A stretch of 64,000 nucleotides of DNA from Lachancea dasiensis (GCA_900074725.1 LT598461.1:1451696-1515695), one strand, 5' to 3'. Shown: positions 39,103 through 49,680, numbered from the stretch's first letter. The notes: generated by a model not told the origin, from the sequence alone. Made by a program: numbers and translations.

Positions 39103-41409
39103 ATGGGCTTTACAGGCACTAAAAATCATAAACCGCCTGCTTTATTCGAAATTAGAGTCAAATCTGCAGAACATGATGTTATAGTCGTTAAGGGGGCCCC
39201 CCACGAAGCTAGTTCCGTTCTTCTCTCTGGAACCATAGTCTTATCTGTTTCAGAGCCGATGCAAGTCAAGAAACTGGCATTGAGAATGTACGGTATGATG
39301 CGTCTCAATCTGACCACATCCTACCGTGGCCCGAAAGGTCCAGCGGAAAGAAGTTTCAAATATGACAAGAGATTCTTCGAGCATGTCTGGGACAACATTA
39401 ATGTTCAAGATTATCTCCAGGATCCTCATAATAATTTTGAATTTAAGCGGCCTCTATCCTCGAAAACCAGCTCTTTTAGCAATCTGCATGGTCTGCACAG
39501 CAAGGCCAAGTCGACGACATCCTTAATGTCGCTAGGGTCTGGTCAGGGGGGCAGTGGGCACATTTTGGCAAAGGGTAATTACGAATTTCCATTTAGTGCT
39601 ATTCTACCAGGTACCCTTACGGAGAGTGTCGAGGGACTGCCAAATGCCTCTGTCATTTATAAGGTTCAAGCAACAATCGAGAGAGGTAAATTCACAACAG
39701 ATCTGATCGCCAAAAAACATTTAAGAGTGGTCCGTACACTGACTACAGATGCTGTTGAACTTAGCGAGACTATGTCTGTGGACAATACTTGGCCCAAAAA
39801 AGTGGACTATTCCATATCGGTTCCTTCCAAGGCCATTGCGATCGGCTCCTCAACGGTCATCCACTTATTATTGGTGCCTTTACTCAAGGGCTTAAGACTA
39901 GGGCCTATCAAAGTCAGCTTGGTTGAATACTCTTCGTATTGCGCCCCGTATGGGGCCGGTAATAACCAAGAGCGCGTGGTTAGTAAACTCAAACTGTCCG
40001 ACCCTCTGGGTCATTTTAATACTACTGATGGCGAGTTCCAGTCTGTGGAATATCAAGACAAATGGGAAGTGGCCGCGCCCTTCGATATTCCCGCAAGTTT
40101 GTCGAAATGTACACAGGATTGTAGTATATTGTCCAATATCAAGGTTCGCCACAAGCTTAAATTTGTCATTTCTCTCGTCAACCCAGATGGTCATGTTTCA
40201 GAGTTGCGAGCTTCGTTACCGATTCAATTATTCATCTCACCATTTGTCGCCTTAGGCGTTAAATGTACCGACTCCCTAGACAGTAGCGCTAACGTTTCTG
40301 CTAATAGCACTGACGTTGAAGGAGATGATAATGATGATGATGACGACGACGACATGATTTTTGCTAATACCGCTTCCCAATTGGATTTAGGAGCCCTAAG
40401 TCCGAATCAGAATCAACCAGGTAGTTCGAATTTTGGCCCTGCCCTATTGGCACCTCCCAATTACGAGAGCCACATATATGACAGACTTTGGAGTGGCATT
40501 TCCATTGAGAATACTCCCACTCATTCTGGGCAGCAGTCTCCAGTTGGCGGTAGGGAGGGATCATTTCTGAGTAGCCCACAAGAAATCAGTGCACTCCAAC
40601 AGGGCTTACAGAGGTTACATGTTGAACAGGAAGGTTTTCAAAATGACGATAACGCAAATGGTGGTACTGATAACGAATTACCAGTAACGCCAGAACTTAA
40701 CGGGCAATCAGAAGTAGCGTCGGAAAATTCTGCACCACATGATTACTTTTCAGCTCCTATACCTCGCCATGTTCAGAGCATGTTTGCGATGAACAGATTG
40801 CGGTCGCCTACACCTATGCTATCTCCTGGACTTGACCACATATCTAGGGCCAATTCCTTTGGCCCTGCGTTAACCAGTGTCAAGTCCGACTGGAAGATTA
40901 ACACTCTGAGTAGAGTTCCTTCTTACGACAATGCAATGAAAGGGGATTCGCTGCCCATCGACTTACCACCTGCTTATCCCAACGCGGAAGGCGAAGATTC
41001 AACTCCAGATATAGAAAGACCTAAGTCGGTGCACCAAAAATCGTCTGAGATGCATAGGACAAATAGCGGGACACGTTTGTCACATGCTGCACTGTCACGA
41101 AGCAACAACAGCTCGTCAAGCTCGTTGCCCAAATTTTCACTTTCGAGAAACAATACTGGCGGTTCAAATGTGTCTATCAACGGTGGCGCCAGTGGCGGCA
41201 CCAGTGGCGGCGCTAAAGGCGGGACAGCATCAAAACAGTTTGGATTTAACATGACACCTTTAGGCTCAAGAAGAGATCTAAAGCAGGACCAGAGCCATGC
41301 TCAATTTTCACTCCACGACTCAGACTCAATCGGCACAACCCCTTCTATCAGTAGAAATGGTTCCTTGGTGAACATCAAAGGTCTCTTAAATAGGAAGCCC
41401 AAAAAGTAG
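39103..41409 (+). CDS. ROG3: Alpha-arrestin Rog3/Rod1, ubiquitin-ligase adaptor
   Basis: Arrestin-related adaptors recruit the Rsp5 ubiquitin ligase to plasma-membrane transporters for endocytosis. The 768 residues have arrestin N (about 14-210) and arrestin C (about 230-400) domains. Two PY motifs for Rsp5 WW domains are visible: PPNY at 451-454 and PPAY at 622-625. A run of aspartates (about 410-418) and a Gly/Ser-rich stretch (about 690-710) lie in the disordered tail. S. cerevisiae has the duplicates ROD1 and ROG3. The position after ATG18 corresponds to ROG3 (YFR022W), so this is the unduplicated ancestor. Confidence 0.94.
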   Translation: MGFTGTKNHKPPALFEIRVKSAEHDVIVVKGAPHEASSVLLSGTIVLSVSEPMQVKKLALRMYGMMRLNLTTSYRGPKGPAERSFKYDKRFFEHVWDNINVQDYLQDPHNNFEFKRPLSSKTSSFSNLHGLHSKAKSTTSLMSLGSGQGGSGHILAKGNYEFPFSAILPGTLTESVEGLPNASVIYKVQATIERGKFTTDLIAKKHLRVVRTLTTDAVELSETMSVDNTWPKKVDYSISVPSKAIAIGSSTVIHLLLVPLLKGLRLGPIKVSLVEYSSYCAPYGAGNNQERVVSKLKLSDPLGHFNTTDGEFQSVEYQDKWEVAAPFDIPASLSKCTQDCSILSNIKVRHKLKFVISLVNPDGHVSELRASLPIQLFISPFVALGVKCTDSLDSSANVSANSTDVEGDDNDDDDDDDMIFANTASQLDLGALSPNQNQPGSSNFGPALLAPPNYESHIYDRLWSGISIENTPTHSGQQSPVGGREGSFLSSPQEISALQQGLQRLHVEQEGFQNDDNANGGTDNELPVTPELNGQSEVASENSAPHDYFSAPIPRHVQSMFAMNRLRSPTPMLSPGLDHISRANSFGPALTSVKSDWKINTLSRVPSYDNAMKGDSLPIDLPPAYPNAEGEDSTPDIERPKSVHQKSSEMHRTNSGTRLSHAALSRSNNSSSSSLPKFSLSRNNTGGSNVSINGGASGGTSGGAKGGTASKQFGFNMTPLGSRRDLKQDQSHAQFSLHDSDSIGTTPSISRNGSLVNIKGLLNRKPKK

Positions 41410-41874
41410 AGGTATATAGACATTGCCTGCTCATAATATGTGCGGCAATCACTGTCCAGCGAGAATCTACTGTAGCGTTCTCTTCATGAAATGAATTATG
41501 TTTCGAATGTGACTAAAAAGTTGAAGGATTGATTTGAAGTTTATTGTAGAAGTGAACCCTCAATCCTACATTTTTTGTTTATCGGGTTATGTATGGACTG
41601 CGCTTGGTGAGCATCGTTGTCGAAATAACTGGCTGTAGCTTTTACTGAAGGCAAATCAAAATAATGAATAATATCTGTTGCCCACTTCGAGTGAGGGTAG
41701 GCTAAATTTGGGTGGAGTTCTTATCGTTTCAACTTTTATGACATTTATTGTGTTTATTATTTAGTGTCGCGCGCCGTTGACGAGCTTTTCGATTTTAAGA
41801 TAGGGTGCCCCAATACAAAGAAAAATAATTGCTATTCTAACAAACTTCTCATCTTTATAGAGCAGCAGGCAAAC
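41410..41874. promoter_or_regulatory. Intergenic region before the NADH dehydrogenase gene
   Basis: About 465 bp with AT-rich DNA close to the start codon (41730-41870). The open frame of the next gene extends into it as far as a GTG at 41764, but without an ATG. No named site is evident. Confidence 0.4.
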
Positions 41875-43926
41875 ATGTTTAATCGTATATTCAGACCAGG
41901 ACTAGTGCAAAATTCTGTCCTTTTGAAGTGCGCGACCCGTTCTAGACTGCAAGTTGCTGGCCATAAGCAAAGCGGTTTCCTAGCCCCTAGGTTGCTTCAC
42001 TGTGGTCGCCTACTACAAAAAGAAGTTCAGACAAGCTCGGTAAAGAATAGTTACTTCTCTGAGAGGTTTGGAAAATTTGTCAGGCTGTCAATATTTACCA
42101 CCGGTATCATTGTTTCCTCTATTGGTATCTCGCTAATAGGATTTTTCCTTTATGATGCCACAACATATAAGGACTGCGATCAACCACAGTTTATCGAAGT
42201 CCCCAAGCTGGCTTTGAACCCCGAGCTTGGTGGGCCTGAAAATTTACCGATCTTGAGAGACAATCTTGATGCTTATGATTCAGAAGACAAGGAAAAGTTG
42301 TCCTACCGGCCAAAATTAGTTGTGTTGGGCTCCGGTTGGGCGTCAGTTGGTGTTCTTAAGTCCTTAGCTTCGGGAGAGTATGACGTAACTGTTGTATCGC
42401 CCCAAAACTATTTTCTGTTCACGCCTCTTTTGCCATCCGCTGCCACGGGAACCTTGGAGGTCAAATCATTAATGGCTTCTATTAGAAAACTTGTTAACGA
42501 GGTGAGTGGCCACTATTTAGAGGCCAAGGCCGAAAAAGTGGAGTTCGCTGAAAAGTTGGTGAAAGTATCTCAATTGAATCCACAAACCGGCGAAAAAAGA
42601 CACTTCTATCTGCCATATGATAAGCTGGTTATTGCTGTGGGATCAAGTGCTAATACTCATGGTGTCGAAGGTTTGGAGAATTGCTCTCGCTTAAAAACAG
42701 CAGAGGATGCCATCACTTTAAGAAGAAAAATCAAGGATAATCTGGAAACTGCCTGCTTGCCTACCACCACTGATGAAGAGAGAAAGAAGCTTCTAAGTTT
42801 TGTGGTTTGCGGGGGAGGTCCTACTGGTGTTGAATTTGCTGCTGAGGTATTTGATCTGTTGAATGAAGACTTACCGAAGATTTATCCAAGAATTTTGAGG
42901 CAACAGGTTTCTGTTCACATTATTCAGTCGCGTTCTAACATTTTGAATACATACGATGAAACCATATCCGAATATGCCATGCAGAGATTTAAGAAAGACG
43001 ACATTGACGTTTTAACGAACTCCAGAGTCCATAAAATTCTTCCCGACAGGGTCATCTTTACCCAGAAAAATGCCGAGACCGGAGAAAAAGAGCTGAAAGA
43101 ATTACCCTTCGGGTTGTGCCTATGGTCTACCGGTGTTGCACAAAATCCTTTGGCTCAACAGGTTGTTCAAGATTTGTCTGTTTTTCAAAGAAACAGAAGA
43201 GCCATTGAAACAGACTCACATCTGAGGGTACTTGGCACTCCATTGGGAGAAGTTTACGCCATTGGTGACTGCGCAACTGTGCGTACAGATCTGGCTGAAC
43301 ATGCCGTAGAATTTGTAAGGCAGTTCATTGTCAATAAGCATCTTCACCCAACGAGAAGCACCGAAATTATTACTGACGACGACATAAAGCACCTATCAAT
43401 ATCATATGATGAAGTTCAAGACCTCGCAAGGGAACTTCTTAGAAGGCATCCCCAAACCAGGGAACACTTGTACAATGTTGAAGAAATATTACCCAAATAT
43501 GATACAAGAAATTCTGGATGTTTGGACTTTAACCAAATCACTCAGCTTCTGAGAGATGTCGAGAGTAAGGCCACTTCCATGCCCGCTACGGCTCAGAGAG
43601 CCCACCAACAAGGTAAGTATATTGGTAAAAAGCTTACCAAAGTTGCCAGGAGTTCTGAAATTGTGAATGTGAACGAAAGTCCCCAACTCATATCCGATGA
43701 ATCGGCTTACAAAGCTTTCAAATACGTTCACTTGGGGTCTCTGGCCTATATTGGTAACTCTGCGGTTTTCGATATCCCAGGGTACTCTTTTGTGGGTGGC
43801 TTGATTGCAATGTACTTGTGGCGTGGTATTTACTTTGCTCAGACAGTCTCCTTGAGAACAAGAGTGCTATTATTCATGGATTGGCTAAAAAGAGGATTCT
43901 TTGGCAGAGACATTTTGACCATCTAG
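41875..43926 (+). CDS. External alternative NAD(P)H:ubiquinone oxidoreductase (NDE1/NDE2 type) with EF-hand-like insertion
   Basis: Type II NADH dehydrogenases of the inner mitochondrial membrane pass electrons from cytosolic NAD(P)H to ubiquinone without pumping protons. The ATG at 41875 gives 683 residues: a basic presequence, a membrane segment at about 69-93, an FAD-binding motif at about 152 (VVLGSGWASVG), and a nucleotide-binding GGGPTG at 313-318. The C-terminus (FFGRDILTI) is typical of the family. Between the YAIGDC block and the C-terminal helices there is an insertion with an EF-hand-like loop at 543-554 (DTRNSGCLDFNQ). Position 12 is Q rather than E, and position 3 is R. The length and insertion resemble the calcium-regulated fungal NDE type more than S. 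cerevisiae Nde1. It sits between ROG3 and PES4, which are adjacent in S. cerevisiae. Confidence 0.88.
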   Translation: MFNRIFRPGLVQNSVLLKCATRSRLQVAGHKQSGFLAPRLLHCGRLLQKEVQTSSVKNSYFSERFGKFVRLSIFTTGIIVSSIGISLIGFFLYDATTYKDCDQPQFIEVPKLALNPELGGPENLPILRDNLDAYDSEDKEKLSYRPKLVVLGSGWASVGVLKSLASGEYDVTVVSPQNYFLFTPLLPSAATGTLEVKSLMASIRKLVNEVSGHYLEAKAEKVEFAEKLVKVSQLNPQTGEKRHFYLPYDKLVIAVGSSANTHGVEGLENCSRLKTAEDAITLRRKIKDNLETACLPTTTDEERKKLLSFVVCGGGPTGVEFAAEVFDLLNEDLPKIYPRILRQQVSVHIIQSRSNILNTYDETISEYAMQRFKKDDIDVLTNSRVHKILPDRVIFTQKNAETGEKELKELPFGLCLWSTGVAQNPLAQQVVQDLSVFQRNRRAIETDSHLRVLGTPLGEVYAIGDCATVRTDLAEHAVEFVRQFIVNKHLHPTRSTEIITDDDIKHLSISYDEVQDLARELLRRHPQTREHLYNVEEILPKYDTRNSGCLDFNQITQLLRDVESKATSMPATAQRAHQQGKYIGKKLTKVARSSEIVNVNESPQLISDESAYKAFKYVHLGSLAYIGNSAVFDIPGYSFVGGLIAMYLWRGIYFAQTVSLRTRVLLFMDWLKRGFFGRDILTI

Positions 43927-44375
43927 AAATTAGATTACTGCGCTCAAACACACCATATACTTCGATAAAATATACATAGATTACTAGACGATTTGGATAG
44001 AGCGGAGTAAAATCATCTCATCGCAATGGCAAGACATCCTGGACACGTGCCCAGAAATATACTTATATACATGTATCCATTTATACGGGAGTTTACATTT
44101 TGTGTCGCACCTTTTTGCCGCCATTGTGTCATTGTGTCATAAAAAATGTCAACCGACACTGCCTCCAGACCAATTTCATTGCTTGAAATTGATACCTCAA
44201 AGACTCAAAGTCGTCTACACGATAGGAATTGCGTCCAGACATAACATAACTAGTTATACTTTGCAAAGCGTTTAACTATAAGCACACTTTGTAATCGAAG
44301 ATTGGGAATCTCCGGAACCTCTCGAATAGCTTGTGCTGCTAAATCTTGGCAGGGAAATTAAGCTGGAATACAAGT
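43927..44375. promoter_or_regulatory. Intergenic region before PES4, with a CACGTG E-box
   Basis: About 450 bp. A palindromic CACGTG lies at 44044-44049, a potential Cbf1 or Pho4-type site; its target could be either flanking gene. No gene is seen. Confidence 0.4.
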
Positions 44376-46268
44376 ATGTCCTTGCAAACTCGCGGCCCTT
44401 ACAATAATGGCGATGGAGATGTTCTGAACAGTATATCTCTAAACACCAAGAGACTCAACGGAGAGAATTTCAAGCACGGCGAGTTGGCCAATGCCGCAAA
44501 TAAGGGACAGGCCAATGCTGCTGTCAGTATGCGAAAAAAAAGCGGGGAAGAAAACAAATGTGGATCAAGCAATTCGTCACAGCACTCTGAAGACGCCCCA
44601 TCTGAAACACCTTTTCAATTGAATGCATCCAAGGATCCATGCGTGACAAGCTTCAAACTAAGCTCCCTGTTTATTGGTGATCTAAATTCTCGGGTCAATG
44701 AAAAGATGCTAACCAAGGTGTTCAGTAAGTATTCGTCGCTCCAGTCAGTCAAGATTTGTGTCGATGCCGAGACCAAGAAATCGCTGGGCTACGGTTACTT
44801 GAATTTCACTGCTAGCGAAGACGCTCAAAAGGCAATAGAAGAGTTTAGCTATGTCAAGTTGTTCGACAAGGAAGTGCGAATTATGCCATCTATGAGAAAC
44901 AGCTATTTCAGAAAGAACATTGGCACGAATGTTTTTTTTGCTAATCTCCCACTAGAAGATCCAAGGTTGACGACAAGAGCATTTTACGAGACCTTCAATC
45001 GCTATGGAAGGGTGCTTTCCTGCAAATTGGAAAGACGAAAAAACATCGGGTTCGCGTATTTTGAAAGTGACGCAATAGCGAAAAAAGTTATCGAGGCATT
45101 CAATGGAACTGAATTTTACGGTACTAAGATTTCCTGTGGCTTGCATTTTGACAAAGAGATCAGAAAATCACCGGAATTTGAGAAGAGGAAGGCAAAACTT
45201 GAAGGAATTACAAAAGAGAGCCTCGTGACGGAAGATCAAACCGAAGTCGAATTTAACAATTGTTCCAGAGGACCCCATCCTAACTCGATTCATGTTAAAA
45301 ATCTTCCTTTGAATGCAGATAAAGAAGCTCTTCTCGACTATTTTAGCCAACTTGGCCCTGTAAAATCTATATTTACGGCTAGTTCAAGATCATACAAAGA
45401 ATCTTGCTGGGGCTTTGTGACATATAAAAAGGGAAGTGACATGCAGAGAGCACTTCACGAACTCAATGGAAAATACATGGGGGAAAGAAAGTTAACTCTT
45501 ACCAAGGGCCAACAAATGGCATTCGGGGGCGCGAGAGACCTACCTAGCGATAACGATGCCGTAACTTCTAGCAAGACAGCCGCAATTGATTCATTGCTGT
45601 CAAATGGATATCGCAAGACTATATATCTTAGTAATTTGAGCTCTGTCTGCAATGAGCAGTTTTTGACAGAACTATGCTTGAAAGAAAAGATTGCTTGCAA
45701 AAAGATAGCCATCGAGGATTATGATCATAATAACCTTACCTTCCTTGGCCATGTTTTATGCAATTCCCGTCCTGACGCCAATAGATTATTTGAATACCTC
45801 AACAATAAACTAGTTGGGGATAGTGTTGTTAAAGCCTCCTGGACCGCCCCCATGAAAAATAGCGAGCCAAAGAATCTAAATGACAGTTCCCCGAAGGACA
45901 CCGAGTACTTTGAAAACAAAACCCTCATCGCGAAGGGCCAGATAAGCTTCATTGCAGATCATGCTCGCCCTTCTTTGTGCGCAACAAGCGCACGCATAAT
46001 TCGGGGATCAAACAGTCTAGCAAAAAATCAGCTCCTGGACGTTTTGAGAAACGAGATTAAAAAGTCAATGGATTTCATCTCAAGTCCTAATGCCTCTAAA
46101 AATGAGAACTTGAAATGTATATCAGAATACATTTTTGACGTATATTGGCGTTCCAACGTGGAGTGCTTATCGAAATTCTTACTACTAATCAGCACGCGAT
46201 CACAGCACGGGAGAATATTGCAAACTCAGGTTCAAGAAGCTATCAATTTTCTCGGATTCGAGCGGTAG
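44376..46268 (+). CDS. PES4: Four-RRM RNA-binding protein Pes4/Mip6
   Basis: Pes4 and Mip6 are paralogous poly(A)-binding-protein-like factors; in S. cerevisiae they regulate mRNAs in sporulation and interact with export factors. The ATG at 44376 gives 630 residues. Four RRM domains begin near 98 (LFIGDL, with GYGYLNF as RNP1), 186 (VFFANLP), 304 (IHVKNLP) and 415 (IYLSNLS). The helical C-terminus (about 540-630) resembles the family's tail. A TTG-initiated extension upstream is unlikely. It corresponds to both YFR023W (PES4) and YHR015W (MIP6), the first of several loci here that join chromosomes VI and VIII. Confidence 0.93.
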   Translation: MSLQTRGPYNNGDGDVLNSISLNTKRLNGENFKHGELANAANKGQANAAVSMRKKSGEENKCGSSNSSQHSEDAPSETPFQLNASKDPCVTSFKLSSLFIGDLNSRVNEKMLTKVFSKYSSLQSVKICVDAETKKSLGYGYLNFTASEDAQKAIEEFSYVKLFDKEVRIMPSMRNSYFRKNIGTNVFFANLPLEDPRLTTRAFYETFNRYGRVLSCKLERRKNIGFAYFESDAIAKKVIEAFNGTEFYGTKISCGLHFDKEIRKSPEFEKRKAKLEGITKESLVTEDQTEVEFNNCSRGPHPNSIHVKNLPLNADKEALLDYFSQLGPVKSIFTASSRSYKESCWGFVTYKKGSDMQRALHELNGKYMGERKLTLTKGQQMAFGGARDLPSDNDAVTSSKTAAIDSLLSNGYRKTIYLSNLSSVCNEQFLTELCLKEKIACKKIAIEDYDHNNLTFLGHVLCNSRPDANRLFEYLNNKLVGDSVVKASWTAPMKNSEPKNLNDSSPKDTEYFENKTLIAKGQISFIADHARPSLCATSARIIRGSNSLAKNQLLDVLRNEIKKSMDFISSPNASKNENLKCISEYIFDVYWRSNVECLSKFLLLISTRSQHGRILQTQVQEAINFLGFER

Positions 46269-46542
46269 AGGTCACGCGAGGAGAAACTCCGATCTTTCGT
46301 CCAGGGGATTATATTTTTTTTCTCTCAGCTCGATATATGAATTTTTCTGCCAGTAGCCAGATCGCTATTAAAAGGTTGCTGAGAATTGAATTAAAATGGA
46401 TGTACAACTTTCTATTTAAATTACTTTGACAATAAGCAACCTGAAATGTCAACAGATTATCACGTCTCATATGAAGCATGTTTTCTTCTTTATTTCAATC
46501 AGCTCCTATTTCGGTAATGTGGCACTATGTGTTAGAGCGATG

Positions 46543-47874
46543 TCATACCAACTCAACATAGTTAGCAGGAAATATTCCTTCTTGACTGTTGTTGCGACCC
46601 GTCCACCAATCATTTTGGGACTCAGATTTCTTCAATATGGATATAACATCTCCTTTACGAAAGGATAGATCACCACTTTGCTCGCCCTTGAATGAGTATA
46701 GAGCCACAGCTTTAGGCGCCCCTGACGAAGCTTGTCTCGAGCTTCGGGGTCCCGCTTGCGAAGATGAAAGCCCAAAGTCTGGCTTCTCACTCCGTGGTCT
46801 AACGGGCGCATTTGACATTTTCGCGTTTCCCAATGTGGTACTAGCATCTTCAACGTCTCTATCATAAACATCATCTTCCCAACGAGTCGCCGTCCGTTGA
46901 CTTCTTGCTCTTGAATAATAGCCGCTAACATCGTTCGGGTCACTTTCACCAGAGTAGTCATCAAAGTCATCATTATAAGATCTTTGGGAATGTACCGATT
47001 CCCCCCTTCGCCGTGTAGACCTTGTATTAGGCCGTTGAGAGTCCATATCCGTGGAATCGAATGAAGAGGGAATATCATCATAAAACTCGTTGTCGAAATC
47101 CGAGTCTCTCGTTCTGCTGCTGTAGTTAAAGGCACGGGATTCCAAAACCCTGAAAAGAGGATCCGAGGCGGGCGGGGATCTGACACGGCCCGATAAAATC
47201 ATTTTGGCCTTGCAATTCTCACCATAAATCTTACGATTTGCCTCCCTTCTTTCAACAATTACCGACCCTTCAAGAGAGACACCCGCAAATATTCCTTTGG
47301 TCTTGGAGTATGAGAAAACCGCTGCAATGCCTCCCAGCGAAGCTGAAGCAGCTGCTTCCGCATTTCTGCCCAACGGACCGGCCGCAACTGATATGTTTCC
47401 CCCCAAAGTGACAGTGCCAAACTCAGAAAAGGATTTGACAGCATCATCCGTGTTAAGGATGAAAACAAAATCAGTGAGCTCGAAACCAATCATACCGCCC
47501 GCCCCTGCACCAGCGAGAGCAATTGCCGATGGTGCAGACCATGAGCCATCCTTTAAGCGCGCGACAATCACGCCGGATCCCGCACGCCCGCTGAACAGAA
47601 ATCCCGCCTTTAAGACTGTTATGATTGCCAAGCCCTTGGCGCGCTTTAGCACATCTGGTGGGATCACTGCATCTGCACCTAGAAGTTGGTTGGGCTTGAC
47701 AAAACTAGCAAGAACTTTGGCAGCTTTTCTTCACAATTACACATACTTGGTTAGTAAACTTTCTGTTTGCAGGACCAACTCACGGCGAGAACCCCTATAA
47801 TAACATTATTCCAGCCAATCCACATACTTGCTTTCGGACTTCAGTGAGCGAGGAATGGGATTATTGATACCCAT
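46543..47874 (-). CDS. LSB3: Lsb3/Ysc84, actin-patch SYLF and SH3 protein (spliced)
   Basis: Lsb3 and Ysc84 bind actin filaments and Las17 at endocytic patches. The gene is complement join(46543..47728, 47828..47874), 410 residues. The 99-bp intron (47729-47827) has donor GTATGT, branch point TACTAAC (47756-47750) and acceptor AAG. Splicing turns MGINNPIPRSLKSES into a continuous N-terminus followed by KKAAKVLASFVKPNQ, as in S. cerevisiae. The SYLF lipid-binding domain spans about 20-225 (PPDVLKRAKGLAIITVLKAG). An acidic, Ser/Arg-rich linker follows, and the SH3 domain is at about 353-410 (ALYSFKGEQSGDLSFRKGD, ending NYVELV). It corresponds to YFR024C-A and YHR016C. Confidence 0.95.
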
Positions 47875-48645
47875 TTTAAAAATATCAACAACTAAATTCG
47901 AAAATCGTGTGCGGTGTTTGTTATTGTTATTGTTACTGTTAAAGCTATACTCCTTTTCCACTATCCTGGATGATTATTTAAATTTTGTATTTGTTGCAAC
48001 CAAGACAAAAATGATGATAAATTGCGAAGTCGGACAATGTCGAGCGACTTTTTGCGAAAAAACTACAAGAAATTATCAACGCAACGTTATGAGGGCTAAT
48101 CAATTATAGGTTGAGGAATACCAAGTGTCTCGGTACGTTTTCCCTATTTGACAAATTTCTGAAATATCAGTTTTGCTTCGTAGATCGGTTTCCTGGTGAG
48201 AGCAGGATGATGGTAACATCTGTAATACTTGGTGAAGAAGGTAAAAATAGGCGGACAAAAAGATCGACCTAGCACATGTGAGTCTCCAGTGTAGGTAAAG
48301 TGACCGTTTCGCCCCAATCCGAACGGAAAAATTCCTATGGAAGCTCCCTTAATGGTGCTAAAAACCTGCTCAAGTGCGGTCTAATCGACTACCGAAGTGA
48401 AACTGCGCAGCACTCAAAAGACTTCTTAAACACCCCATAAAAGCTCTATAATGGAGTAAATAGCCCCCCCCCCCTTCCCAGCGCGCACAATAGTTTTGTT
48501 AGGCTGTCAATTTGTGCAGACTAGTACATTAACTATCTGTTGTCGTACCAAGTGCACATGATACCACGATCTGTTCTCTAAAGATCACAACAGTTGTCGA
48601 AAGAAGTATCGGCACCAGGTATGAAATTCGTTTGATTGAAGCCCA
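47875..48645. promoter_or_regulatory. Divergent promoter region LSB3 / YSC83
   Basis: About 770 bp between divergent genes. It contains an 11-base C run (48464-48474) and a TTATTGTTATTGTTACTGTT stretch near 47920. A very short upstream ORF, ATG plus three codons and a stop (48621-48635), precedes the YSC83 ATG by 10 bases. No other gene is apparent. Confidence 0.45.
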
Positions 48646-49680
48646 ATGTCTAGTCACGTAGTGGATAAAGTTTTCGATACAGGATTTTTCTGGTTTAAAA
48701 AGGTAGAGTCTCTCAATCGACGTATTATCGAAAACGTGAAGGAACTTGGCTCCAGTTCAATTGACGACTCAAATGGAGCCTTAAAAGATGCACCTCACGC
48801 AGCTGCTGATTATTACCATAGTCTTGGGAGACCTCAATTAGGATTAATTGCTCAAGTAGTAGGCACAAGCGCCGCCGCCCTTTTGATTTGGAGCTATAGA
48901 CACAAACTGCTTCCTCGACCTCCAAAGCATTTAGCACAAGGCGACAAAAAATGCATCCTGTTATTTGGACACATGCGGGATCCGATCACTCGCCAAATAG
49001 TAATGGATTTATATCGGCGTGGCTTTGTTGTCTTTGTTTGTTCCGAAGGAGGTGCTTCAGAAACTGATGACGATGGTCTTTTCCATATTGCTTCTTCAGA
49101 CCTCAGCAACATGATCAAATATCTTTGCGAGAGCTCAACTGTGCTATCCTCGATATTAATAGTTCCAAACTCGGCTTACAATTTGTCAGGTGCATTCACG
49201 ACGTTGTCAACAACAGCGGTTCAAGACGAGCTTCGAAGAAATGTATTTACTCACATGCACGCGCTTTCAAAGCTAATTCCGCATTTGATTGCGAACGTGC
49301 AAATAATTTTACTGGCGCCATCTTTACCTAGAAACCTTGGGATCCCGCATCATTCGCCCGAATACCTGGTAGCTGGCCTGATTGAATCTTATTATAAAAC
49401 TCTCAGGTTCGAGTACCCCTCCGCAAAGATATACTTCTGTCATTTGGGCTTATTGAAGATAGCTAGCAGCTCGAGCAGCTACAAAAACCTCCCGTACACC
49501 GGCACAGCAATTGGAACATCGTTACTCAGGCCTTTGTACAACCTAATTGTTTCGCAAGACAGCTGGTGGTTCAGCTTTTGTGAAGTCTTGCGCGGTAAGC
49601 AAAGATTTTACGGTAAATGGAGCATGTTAGGGTATTATTTCGGCAATTGGCTACCACTAAAGATTTTGTATCATCTATAA
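48646..49680 (+). CDS. YSC83: Mitochondrial DUF1776 protein Ysc83
   Basis: The function is not established; the S. cerevisiae protein is mitochondrial, non-essential and induced in meiosis. The 344 residues (385 in S. cerevisiae) have a membrane segment at about 66-86 (QVVGTSAAALLIWSYRHKLL). A domain follows that recalls the short-chain dehydrogenase fold (CILLFGHMRDPITRQIVMDL near 104) but lacks an obvious catalytic YxxxK and GxxxGxG pair. This is typical of DUF1776. Position between LSB3/YSC84 and DED81 matches YHR017W. The ATG at 48646 is the first in the frame. Confidence 0.87.
   Translation: MSSHVVDKVFDTGFFWFKKVESLNRRIIENVKELGSSSIDDSNGALKDAPHAAADYYHSLGRPQLGLIAQVVGTSAAALLIWSYRHKLLPRPPKHLAQGDKKCILLFGHMRDPITRQIVMDLYRRGFVVFVCSEGGASETDDDGLFHIASSDLSNMIKYLCESSTVLSSILIVPNSAYNLSGAFTTLSTTAVQDELRRNVFTHMHALSKLIPHLIANVQIILLAPSLPRNLGIPHHSPEYLVAGLIESYYKTLRFEYPSAKIYFCHLGLLKIASSSSSYKNLPYTGTAIGTSLLRPLYNLIVSQDSWWFSFCEVLRGKQRFYGKWSMLGYYFGNWLPLKILYHL

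Noticed and set aside
46632-47489. Frames overlapping LSB3 in other phases
   Set aside because: LSB3 explains the sequence with SYLF and SH3 domains; the alternatives carry no motif.
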